Shown here: piece by piece, positions 1 through 7,346 of the stretch
How positions within the stretch are numbered: the stretch's first letter is position 1
Layout: each line of letters begins with the position of its first letter
Assembly: GCF_030758615.1 (NCBI RefSeq)
Contig: NZ_CP132381.1
Span: forward strand, 1,364,001-1,428,000
DNA length: 64,000 bases
Direction: 5' to 3'
Source of the DNA: Gilliamella apis
GTDB lineage: Bacteria; Pseudomonadota; Gammaproteobacteria; Enterobacterales; Orbaceae
The notes under the pieces: model-generated
What the model saw: only the letters and a program-made list of their open reading frames with translations
Told to the model about the DNA's origin: nothing
The model's database searches: none
Translations under genes and position numbers: made by a program

Positions 1-224
1 TAGTTACTGAATTATTACATTATGATTTAAAGTTAAGAGCTAAAACGATAAAGAAAATCAATCATCAAGTTGTCATAAGTTGTGGTATTCCCATAACCAG
101 TGTGACAAAGCGTTTTCCAAATTCGGTTGAAACTGAGTGGGGATTTCAATTAATAGGTGATTTTGATTTAAGCTGTTATTTACAGTGGCGTGAAAAAATA
201 ATATCTAACTTCATACTTAAATAA
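1..224 (+). CDS. 3' end of an unrecognised gene, cut by the window edge
   Basis: An open frame enters from the left edge (first full codon at position 3) and ends with TAA at 222-224, giving about 73 C-terminal residues. The end is ...LQWREKIISNFILK. I do not recognise the family. It does not resemble the C-terminus of Cas6f (Csy4), which would be expected if this were the last gene of a type I-F cas operon placed before the array that follows. Coding is supported only by the absence of stops over 220 bases and a plausible residue mix, so confidence is moderate. Confidence 0.45.
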   Translation, partial: VTELLHYDLKLRAKTIKKINHQVVISCGIPITSVTKRFPNSVETEWGFQLIGDFDLSCYLQWREKIISNFILK

Positions 225-393
225 AATATTTGGAGAAGTGGGCAAAGCTAAAATATTATAATTCTTACCTCTTATTGCGCTATAGAAAAGTTATTAAAAA
301 ATCAATATATTAGGAGGGGCTCAAAAAATTTTTTTACTGGTAAAAATAGACTTTGCCTTTTTGCCAACAACATTTATAGTATATGGGATTCTA

Positions 394-481
394 GTTCACT
401 GCCGTATAGGTAGTTTAGAAAGATTGAAGAAATTCAAAATACTTTACAATCTTGTTCACTGCCGTATAGCTAGATTAAGAC
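394..481 (+). CRISPR. Single-spacer type I-F CRISPR array (two repeats)
   Basis: Two 28-nt repeats at 394-421 and 454-481 flank a 32-nt spacer at 422-453. This is the exact 28/32 (60-nt period) geometry of type I-F arrays. Both repeats begin GTTCACTGCCGTATAG, the I-F repeat signature. Repeat 1 can form the Cas6f-type hairpin CTGCC/GGTAG around the GTATA loop, with one G-U pair. Repeat 2 ends GCTAGATTAAGAC, breaks one stem pair and differs in the 3' handle, as expected for the degenerate leader-distal repeat. That places the leader on the left (about 225-393, A/T-rich, ending GGGATTCTA), with transcription rightwards. No cas gene lies in the window and no third repeat is visible at the next 60-nt step on either side. 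Confidence 0.85.
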
Positions 482-557
482 ATTAATTATTTCTAAAAAG
501 ATTAGGAAAAATTTTTTAAAAAGCTAAAAATCCAAATTAATTATAGCGTTGTCAAAT

Positions 558-590
558 AAAAAAACCGTTCTAGTTAAGAACGGTTTTTTA
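558..590. terminator. Bidirectional terminator after fabB
   Basis: Stem AAAACCGTTCT (561-571) pairs with AGAACGGTTTT (577-587) around a 5-nt loop. It is flanked by A-runs on the left and T-runs on the right, so it can act in both directions. It lies 24 bases beyond the fabB stop codon and also ends any CRISPR transcript coming from the left. Confidence 0.8.
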
Positions 591-613
591 TTATTGGTTA
601 GATAATTTAACAA

Positions 614-1825
614 TTATGCTTGGTATTTTTTCATGACAATTGACGCATTAGTACCGCCGAAACCAAAACTATTAGACATTACTGTGGTTAATTCACGTTC
701 AGTTGGCTCGGTAATAATGTTCATGCCTACTGCTTCATCTGCAAGTTCGTCAATATTGATACTTGGTGTAATAAAGCCGTGTTCAAGCATAAGTAATGAA
801 TAAATCAATTCTTGTGCTCCGGTAGCACTTAATGAGTGACCAGTCATGGATTTAGTTGAAGAGATAGCAGGGATGTTATCACCAAATACTTGTTTGATTG
901 CCCATAATTCTTTGACATCACCAACTGGAGTTGAGGTACCATGAGTATTGATATAATCAACTGGTCCATCAAGATCTTGAATAGCAAGCTGCATACAACG
1001 CATTGCCCCTTCACCAGATGGCGCAACCATGTCATAACCATCAGATGTTGCCCCATAACCAACGAGTTCACCATAGATATGTGCACCACGGGCAAGAGCA
1101 TGCTCAAGTTCTTCAACTACTACCATTCCGGCACCGCCTGCGATTACAAAACCATCACGGTTTTTATCATAAGCACGTGATGCTTTTTCTGGTGTGTCGT
1201 TATATTTAGTTGATAATGCCCCCATAGCATCAAATTCGCATGACATTTCCCAACATAGCTCTTCACCACCACCAGCAAACACGATATCTTGTTTACCAAG
1301 TTGAATAAGTTCAGCTGCATGGCCAATACAGTGTACTGATGTTGCACAAGCTGAAGTCATTGAGTAGCTAACTCCTTTAATTTTAAATGGTGTCGCTAAA
1401 CATGCAGAAATTGCCGATGACATAGATTTTGTTACTGCATAAGGCCCAACACCTCTTAAACCTTTTTCTTTCATGCCGGCAACAACATTATATTGAGTTT
1501 TGGTTGAGCCACCATAACCAGCGATAAGACCTGTGCGTGGATTAGATACTTGCTCTGGGGTTAATTTTGCATCTTCGATTGCTTGTTGTAGCGCAAGATA
1601 TCCATAAATAGAAGCATCGTTCATAAAACGGACGACTTTTCGATCGATTAATCCAGTTGTATCTAATTTGACATTACCACAAACATGACTACGCATTCCG
1701 CTATCTTTCATTTCTTGCGAAAAAGTAATACCACTTCGGCCTACTCTTAACGATTCTAAAACTTCTTTGGTATTATTCCCAATGCTTGAAAGAATACCTA
1801 ATCCTGTAATTACTACACGTTTCAT
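614..1825 (-). CDS. fabB: Beta-ketoacyl-ACP synthase I
   Basis: Condenses malonyl-ACP with acyl-ACP in fatty-acid elongation and is needed for unsaturated fatty acids; cytosolic. The 403 residues match the family length (E. coli FabB 406). The Cys-His-His triad is visible: Cys160 in MTSACATS, His295 in [11 protein letters not shown] and His330 in STKSMTGHS, with the conserved Lys325. The C-terminal [10 protein letters not shown] loop is present. The ATG at 1825 is preceded by AGGAGT. It is a single gene, divergent from the radical-SAM pair. FabB and FabF are close relatives; the N-terminus [18 protein letters not shown] and the length favour FabB. Confidence 0.95.
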   Translation of the reverse strand: MKRVVITGLGILSSIGNNTKEVLESLRVGRSGITFSQEMKDSGMRSHVCGNVKLDTTGLIDRKVVRFMNDASIYGYLALQQAIEDAKLTPEQVSNPRTGLIAGYGGSTKTQYNVVAGMKEKGLRGVGPYAVTKSMSSAISACLATPFKIKGVSYSMTSACATSVHCIGHAAELIQLGKQDIVFAGGGEELCWEMSCEFDAMGALSTKYNDTPEKASRAYDKNRDGFVIAGGAGMVVVEELEHALARGAHIYGELVGYGATSDGYDMVAPSGEGAMRCMQLAIQDLDGPVDYINTHGTSTPVGDVKELWAIKQVFGDNIPAISSTKSMTGHSLSATGAQELIYSLLMLEHGFITPSINIDELADEAVGMNIITEPTERELTTVMSNSFGFGGTNASIVMKKYQA

Positions 1826-2101
1826 CTAATGCTCTACTCCTAAGTTAACTGGCTTCATATGAAAAATTGGTCTGATTATAGCGTACACTTGTAAGCTGAA
1901 CAATACCCCCAGATTGATTTTATTTGTTAAGTTAATAAATAAAATTGGGATAACCGGTCAATAAATCAATCAATATGAATATATTTACATTCTATTAATG
2001 AAATTTTGATTAAATCAGTCTTAATCGCAAGTTTATTGAACAAAAATTTTTAAATTCGATCTGATTATTAACTTGCTAACGGCAATAAAATAATTATAAT
2101 A

Positions 2102-2117
2102 CTGTAAGTATATACAG
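2102..2117 (+). promoter_or_regulatory. LexA (SOS) box before the radical-SAM/DUF4130 pair
   Basis: CTGT-AAGTATAT-ACAG is a perfect match to the gammaproteobacterial LexA consensus CTGT-N8-ACAG, within a TA-rich context (aCTGT...ACAGt). It ends 15 bases before the ATG at 2133, where bound repressor would block transcription or initiation. Two other LexA-type boxes in this window sit before ruvA and uvrA, both known SOS genes, which supports the reading. Confidence 0.8.
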
Positions 2118-2132
2118 TTGTTGGTGATAGTT

Positions 2133-3401
2133 ATGATTCAAGAAAAAATGATCTCAAAGCTTGAGATCTTAGCCGAATCTGCAAAATATGACATTTCATG
2201 TGCCTCAAGTGGTACTTCACGCAGTAATAAAAATAAAGGTATTGGTAGTGCTTCTCGCTGTGGTATTTGCCATTCATTTACTGCTGATGGTCGCTGTGTT
2301 TCACTGTTGAAAATCATGTTAACGAATTATTGCATGTTTGACTGTGCTTATTGTATCAATCGCCAGAGTAATGATATTCCTCGTGCAGGATTTACACCAA
2401 AAGAGTTAGCGGAACTGACGATTGAATTTTATCGTCGCAATTATATTGAAGGGCTGTTTTTAAGCTCGGGTATTGTACGTAGTGCTGATCACACGATGGA
2501 AAAAATGATTCGTGTGGTCAAAATATTACAGCAAGAATATAACTTTAATGGTTATATTCATATGAAGGCGATTCCAGGTGCAAGTAATGAATTAATTCGT
2601 GAAGCAGGTTTACTCGTTGATCGAATGAGTGTCAATTTAGAGATCCCTACCGAGCGAAATTTAAAATTATTGGCGCCAGATAAAGATCATCAAACCATTT
2701 ATCAACCAATGCGACATATTCAGCAAAATTTGCTAGAAAATATTGAAGATCGTAAAAAAATCAAATCAACACCAAAATTTGTTCCTGCTGGGCAAAGTAC
2801 TCAGGTGATTATTGGCGCGACAGATGAAACTGATAATCAAATTTTACAGCTCACCGCCAAACTATATAAGCGACCAAGTATGAAGCGGGTTTACTATTCG
2901 GGATTTATTCCTGTGAATAGTTATGATAAGCGATTACCTGTTTTGCAAGAAGTACCAAGAGTGCGAGAAAATCGTTTATATCAGGCCGATTGGTTACTTC
3001 GTTTTTATGATTTTAGTGTCGATGAAATTGTAAATGATGAACATCCAGATCTTGATTTGACTGTCGATCCCAAATTATCTTGGGCGATTCGTAATCCACA
3101 ATTTTTTCCGGTTGATATCAATCGGGATAGTTATCAAAAAATTCTACGGGTGCCAGGAATTGGCGTTAAATCAGCAAAATTAATTGTTATGGCAAGGCGA
3201 CATCGAAAACTAAATAAAGAGGCGCTCAAACGTATTGGTGTGGTGCTAAAACGAGCGCAGTTTTTTATTATTTGCCATGAAATGAATACATTTAAAGTAC
3301 TTGATTCATCCGCCGAATATATCCGTCTTAGTTTACAAGATTTGCCTCGTCTTGAAGTAAAACAACAAGCCCTTCCACAGCAACTAGTTATGGGATGGTA
3401 A
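2133..3401 (+). CDS. Radical-SAM protein of the putative DNA modification/repair family (TIGR03916-like)
   Basis: A 422-residue radical-SAM enzyme with the [4Fe-4S] motif CMFDCAYC (Cys67, Cys71, Cys74). Further cysteines precede it (SRCGICHSF), and a C-terminal helix-hairpin-helix lies in RVPGIGVKSAKLIV, a fold that binds DNA non-specifically. This layout is that of the family annotated as putative DNA modification/repair radical-SAM protein, whose reaction is unknown. I start at the ATG at 2133, which has GGTGA five bases upstream, rather than the upstream TTG at 2118 inside the LexA box. The next gene, three bases downstream, encodes the usual partner. The perfect LexA box implies induction by DNA damage. 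Confidence 0.85.
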   Translation: MIQEKMISKLEILAESAKYDISCASSGTSRSNKNKGIGSASRCGICHSFTADGRCVSLLKIMLTNYCMFDCAYCINRQSNDIPRAGFTPKELAELTIEFYRRNYIEGLFLSSGIVRSADHTMEKMIRVVKILQQEYNFNGYIHMKAIPGASNELIREAGLLVDRMSVNLEIPTERNLKLLAPDKDHQTIYQPMRHIQQNLLENIEDRKKIKSTPKFVPAGQSTQVIIGATDETDNQILQLTAKLYKRPSMKRVYYSGFIPVNSYDKRLPVLQEVPRVRENRLYQADWLLRFYDFSVDEIVNDEHPDLDLTVDPKLSWAIRNPQFFPVDINRDSYQKILRVPGIGVKSAKLIVMARRHRKLNKEALKRIGVVLKRAQFFIICHEMNTFKVLDSSAEYIRLSLQDLPRLEVKQQALPQQLVMGW

Positions 3402-3404
3402 TTT

Positions 3405-4202
3405 ATGCTGGCGTTCTATTATGATAAGTCTTTCGAAGGACTAATGTGTGCGGTGTTTGATGCATTTAAACTAAAAAAAATGCCTGAATGTTTATTAGCT
3501 GAGGGCGAAGATGTGCCACTTTTGGTTACTGATTTTCATCAAGTTGAGTATCGCAACAGTAAATATGAGCGTGTTTATACTGCACTGCAAAAAAAATTAT
3601 CACAGATTGCGCTAAATCAACTCTTGTTTACTTGGCTATCAGAATTACCTGAAAGTGATTTAATTATCTTTCGCTATATTTGTAAAGTATTCAAGTCAAC
3701 CAATTCGATTGAAACTGATTTTGCTGATGCGGATGTGTTAGCTGTTTATGATATAGCTAAAAAGGTAAATAAAGAAAAACATCATATTCAGCAATTTGTT
3801 CGCTTCAATAGTATCCAAAATCCAGCAAACAGTTGTGATAATAATGACAAAATTTACTTTGCGGTTATAGAGCCTATATATAACGCTTTACCGTTAACTA
3901 CTCGATTTTTTAAAGATCGTTATGCCGATCAAAAATGGGCAATTTATGATGAAAAACGCCAATATGGTTATTTTTATGATTTAGATAAGATAGAGCAAAT
4001 CTGGTTGAACGATAATGATCCTCTGATCGTTAATAAGCAAATTAACCAAGATTATCTAACTGATGATGAAAAATTGTTTCAAACCATGTGGAATCGTTAT
4101 TGTCAGGCCTTAACCATAAAAGAACGAATTAATCCAAGATTACAAAGGCAAAATATGCCTAGACGGTTCTGGCACCATTTACCCGAAATGCAAGGCAAAT
4201 AA
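3405..4202 (+). CDS. DUF4130 partner protein (TIGR03915-like DNA-metabolism protein)
   Basis: 265 residues. The opening FYYDKSFEGLMCAVFDAF and the later ITTRFFKDRYADQKWAIYD-type block (here LTTRFFKDRYADQKWAIYD) are the hallmarks of the DUF4130 family, described only as a probable DNA-metabolism protein that accompanies the radical-SAM protein encoded just upstream. The basic C-terminus (RINPRLQRQNMPRRFW) may contact nucleic acid. Its start lies three bases after the upstream stop, so the two are translated from one SOS-controlled message. Biochemical role unknown; pairing and family are well supported, function is not. Confidence 0.8.
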   Translation: MLAFYYDKSFEGLMCAVFDAFKLKKMPECLLAEGEDVPLLVTDFHQVEYRNSKYERVYTALQKKLSQIALNQLLFTWLSELPESDLIIFRYICKVFKSTNSIETDFADADVLAVYDIAKKVNKEKHHIQQFVRFNSIQNPANSCDNNDKIYFAVIEPIYNALPLTTRFFKDRYADQKWAIYDEKRQYGYFYDLDKIEQIWLNDNDPLIVNKQINQDYLTDDEKLFQTMWNRYCQALTIKERINPRLQRQNMPRRFWHHLPEMQGK

Positions 4203-4204
4203 AA

Positions 4205-4225
4205 AACGCCGAATAAATCGGCGTT
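4205..4225. terminator. Bidirectional terminator between convergent genes
   Basis: AACGCCGA (4205-4212) pairs with TCGGCGTT (4218-4225) around a 5-nt loop, with an A-run on the left and T-rich sequence on the right. It separates the DUF4130 gene from mlaA, which converge here. Confidence 0.75.
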
Positions 4226-4247
4226 AATTATTAATAAATCTTACTAT

Positions 4248-5006
4248 TTATTGGGCATCAATTTCATCAAGAATGCCATTAATGCTTTGTTGACGTTGTT
4301 GTTCTTTTTGTTCATCAACTTTACCGCCAGAAGCATTAAAATCATTGCGCTGGAAGTAAGCATTACGCATAAAGTTGTATGGATCATCACTATTTTTAAT
4401 TAAATCTTCATACTCAATAGCCACAGCACGAGCTTCAATGCCATCAAATACACCACGAACCAGTGCCCATTGCCAATCAATCCAGACAAGTGGTGGATAT
4501 AAAGTATCAACCAGATCACCACCTTCTTGACGAAGTGTTGCTGAACCATAGAAAGGTAATACAACATAAGGGCCATAAGGGACATCGTAATGACCTAATG
4601 TATCACCAAAACCACGTTTAGGACCTTTTTGTAATTGAGGATCTGCCACACTTGCAACATCAAATAAACCGGCAACACCAAAAACAGTATTAATAAAGAA
4701 CCTTGCTAAATGTTTCCCTGCTTCATGTCCTTCACCTTGTAAAGCACTATTTACCATCGATGCAGGTTCAGAAAGGTTAGAGGAAAAATTAACTACTCCT
4801 TTACGTACTGGTGTTGGAACATAATCTTTCCACGCTACGGCAGCTGGGCGCAAAATATAAGGATCAAGCGCATAGTAGTTAACATTAAACATTGTTTTAT
4901 TAAAACCCGATAATGGGTCACTATAACTATTTGTTTCAGCCTGATAGGTCGCACAACCTGTCAACGCTAAAACCGAGAACATCATACCTATAATTTTTTT
5001 TCTCAT
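4248..5006 (-). CDS. mlaA: Outer-membrane lipoprotein MlaA (VacJ)
   Basis: Component of the Mla phospholipid-transport pathway that keeps outer-leaflet lipid asymmetry; it removes misplaced phospholipids with OmpC-type porins and passes them to MlaC. The 252-residue protein starts MRKKIIGMMFSVLALTGCA, a lipoprotein signal with lipobox LTGC. The open frame extends 45 codons further upstream, but that part is implausible before a signal peptide. Family blocks seen include DPLSGFNKTMFNVNYY, ARFFINTVFGVAGLFDVAS and GFGDTLGHYDVPYGPYVVLP. It lies beside tRNA-Arg. The Gln/Glu-rich tail is family-typical. Confidence 0.93.
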   Translation of the reverse strand: MRKKIIGMMFSVLALTGCATYQAETNSYSDPLSGFNKTMFNVNYYALDPYILRPAAVAWKDYVPTPVRKGVVNFSSNLSEPASMVNSALQGEGHEAGKHLARFFINTVFGVAGLFDVASVADPQLQKGPKRGFGDTLGHYDVPYGPYVVLPFYGSATLRQEGGDLVDTLYPPLVWIDWQWALVRGVFDGIEARAVAIEYEDLIKNSDDPYNFMRNAYFQRNDFNASGGKVDEQKEQQRQQSINGILDEIDAQ

Positions 5007-5133
5007 AATGCTACCGAATACAAATGATAAAGTGTTGAATGTAACGATTGTATCATGTTTGCTTAAAATAGAAAATTTTTCATTATTTGATTGATATTGC
5101 CTTGGTAAATTTATTAGAATAAACGTCCTTGAT

Positions 5134-5205
5134 GACCTCATAGTTAAATGGATATAACAAGCCCCTCCTAAGGGCTAGTTGTAGGTTCGATTCCTACTGG
5201 GGTCA
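5134..5205 (+). tRNA. tRNA-Arg (anticodon CCT), no encoded CCA
   Basis: Acceptor stem GACCTCA pairs with TGGGGTC (one T-G pair). The anticodon stem AGCCC/GGGCT carries loop CTCCTAA (anticodon CCT), and the T stem GTAGG/CCTAC has loop TTCGATT. The body closely matches enterobacterial tRNA-Arg(CCU). After discriminator A5205 the sequence is AAG rather than CCA, so the mature end must be added by nucleotidyltransferase. The other two tRNAs in the window do encode CCA. Confidence 0.92.
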
Positions 5206-5370
5206 AAGTTGTATTAACTTACTTATCTCTTTTCTTCCTCAATAAACCACCTAATTGTTCAATTTATAAAATTATTTTATTTCGCTTTAAGTGATAAGAT
5301 TGTAAATAATATAGTAATATAACTCATTTAAATAATCATCCATTGAATGGCTTATGGAACAATTAACTAG

Positions 5371-6210
5371 ATGGATTTAGGGAAGTTAATGGCTAAATAT
5401 TATTGTTTATTAAAAGGTAGAGTTAATTATTTAACGGTATTCGAAAAGACTAAAACTAAAGTTGAACAGCACTCAGGCGATCTTACAAAAGCATTTATTG
5501 ATGAATACGGTGGGTTCATTATGGCCATTTTTTTATTATTTTATACAATTATAAGAGACATGGTTGTTATTTTCATACCTTCTAAAACTCTACAAAGAAA
5601 ACTTATTAAAGGTACATACTTTTATTGTTATGTTGGTAATATTAAAGTTGAAGGAAAATTAGAAGATATTATTTTTAAGAATGGCGACTATGTTGAAATG
5701 GTTGTCGAACAGACCGAAAAAAATAAGTATTTTGTTTATGCTGTGCGAATGCCCAAATACCATGCTTTGTTTTTTCCTAAAGGGAATTGTTCATCAACCT
5801 TAGAATTATTTAAGGGTTGTCTATTGATTTGTTGCCTACTGATATTTCCTTATATTGTTTTTATGATAATAGCTATTTTTGATGATGGTAGTGATTTTAT
5901 TTTTATTACTCTGTTATTTTTGGTTATTTATGCTTCTTTTGTTGTTATCTGCTTTATTTTATTTGGTATGCGTTCTTCATTTATAAACAATCGAATCTAT
6001 GCAACTTTAGGTTATCGAAATTCATGGCGACATATGCATGCTAATGAAGACTATGCTTTTAGAGAAATGAATCGTAAAAGAGATCCATTGTTGTTTGATG
6101 ATCCACAAAGTCCTGAATTCAAAAAAAGAATAAAACCAAATAAGTCTTATACCTATTATGGACGGACGCCCCAATTACCCCAAGAAGTAAAAATTATTGA
6201 CGAAAGCTAA
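5371..6210 (+). CDS. Unrecognised membrane protein downstream of tRNA-Arg
   Basis: About 279 residues. An N-terminal soluble part is followed by a first hydrophobic stretch (MAIFLLFYTIIRDMVVIFI). A beta-rich block containing FKNGDYVEMVVEQ and YFVYAVRMPKYHALFFPKG follows, then a hydrophobic hairpin (LLICCLLIFPYIVFMIIAI and FIFITLLFLVIYASFVVICF) and a charged tail with Pro-rich sequence. The layout recalls enterobacterial membrane proteins annotated as putative type VI secretion effectors, but I cannot confirm it. A second possible start (ATG at 5389 after AGGGAAG) would remove six residues. Position just after a tRNA gene fits horizontal acquisition, though no integrase or repeated tRNA end is seen. 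Confidence 0.6.
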   Translation: MDLGKLMAKYYCLLKGRVNYLTVFEKTKTKVEQHSGDLTKAFIDEYGGFIMAIFLLFYTIIRDMVVIFIPSKTLQRKLIKGTYFYCYVGNIKVEGKLEDIIFKNGDYVEMVVEQTEKNKYFVYAVRMPKYHALFFPKGNCSSTLELFKGCLLICCLLIFPYIVFMIIAIFDDGSDFIFITLLFLVIYASFVVICFILFGMRSSFINNRIYATLGYRNSWRHMHANEDYAFREMNRKRDPLLFDDPQSPEFKKRIKPNKSYTYYGRTPQLPQEVKIIDES

Positions 6211-6978
6211 ATTGGAATAGGGGTTGGATTAGTAGAATTTAATTAATAAAAAAGTGAGGAAAGGGGTTTTTTGCGCATCTTTTTTTATCATTAAACTGTT
6301 TTTTGCATGTTGCAATATTGTTATTATCATTTAAGAAAATTTAGCTAATGCTCTTCCTATGATTTAATATATGACAGCATTTAATTTGTTTATATTTGCA
6401 CAACTATTGTGTTTCGCTTTATGCAATTTATCGCGTAAATAATTTAATAACTGGTAGTAAAAATAGCAATGTTAAATCAACTAGTAGGTAATTTTGGTTT
6501 TTTTGCTATCAGTAAATGTTATTAATTGAGAAGCTGTAGGGTTTAGTTCATTTTGTTTATCAATTCCATTTTATCTATATTTGATTCGTTATCGCCAAAC
6601 TAAATGCACACAAACTAGAAAAAAAAAGCATTGTGGTATTTATACGTATTTCATTTAGCTACTATCACACGATATTTAGAATCATTAAACTAATTTACCT
6701 CAGTTGACTAATTAAAAAAATAAAACAAAATTTTGCGGGAATTTAATGTTTAACGTTTTAAATACAAATTTTTGTACAATTGGGTTTATTTATCATAAAT
6801 AAAAAATATTTTTATGTGAATTTGTGACATTAAATATTGGCAAGCAGATCGAAAATTTAGAAATTTTAATATTAAAAATACAAACTTACTGGTAGAGGTT
6901 TTACCCCTATTTTACCCCAGCGGTTTTTTAAAAGGTGATTTAAATTTGTTGTAATTCTTGTGGAATAAGGCTTTAAAT
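6211..6978. other. A/T-rich intergenic stretch without recognisable genes
   Basis: About 770 bases with no convincing open frame on either strand and no recognisable protein remnant, RNA or repeat. It contains many short A and T runs. It could hold decayed DNA, but nothing readable remains. Confidence 0.5.
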
Positions 6979-7055
6979 TGGTACGCCCGGGTGGACTCGA
7001 ACCACTGACCCCCACCATGTCAAGGTGATGCTCTAACCAACTGAGCTACGGGCGT
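6979..7055 (-). tRNA. tRNA-Val (anticodon GAC)
   Basis: Read on the minus strand, acceptor ACGCCCG pairs with CGGGCGT, followed by discriminator A and an encoded CCA (6979-6981 as TGG on the plus strand). The anticodon stem CACC/GGTG encloses TTGACAT (anticodon GAC), and the T arm contains GGTTCGAGTCC. The layout matches tRNA-Val(GAC) of enterobacteria. Confidence 0.93.
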
Positions 7056-7346
7056 ACATTTGAAACACGCAAATATTAGCTGGCAAACTGTTTTGTTTCA
7101 AGTAAAAAAATCAAAAATAGCTGTTTTTTTAATCTTTTGAGTTTGTTTGTTGGAAAAACAGTCAATGTTATTAATCAAATAATATACAAAATCCGATTTT
7201 TACCAATTTTATTTCCCGATGATAATCGTTTAGGGATAGTGCAATTTTTTATGAATTGTAAATAAATGTAAATTCACGGTGGTTTGTTAATTTCAAATTC
7301 GTTATACTCCTTGAAAATAGATAAGGTATTACTGGTTTAGGTTAGT

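Noticed and set aside
1-224. Partial gene before the CRISPR array taken as cas6f
   Set aside because: In I-F loci cas6f precedes the array, but the 73 visible residues lack the glycine-rich Cas6f C-terminus and show no similarity to it that I can see.
394-481. Mini-array as part of a Tn7-like CRISPR transposon
   Set aside because: No tns, tniQ or cas genes and no Tn7-type end repeats are visible; fabB and other core genes lie next to it.
6211-6978. Hidden gene or element between tRNA-Arg and tRNA-Val
   Set aside because: No frame with ribosome site or protein similarity on either strand, and no repeated tRNA end.
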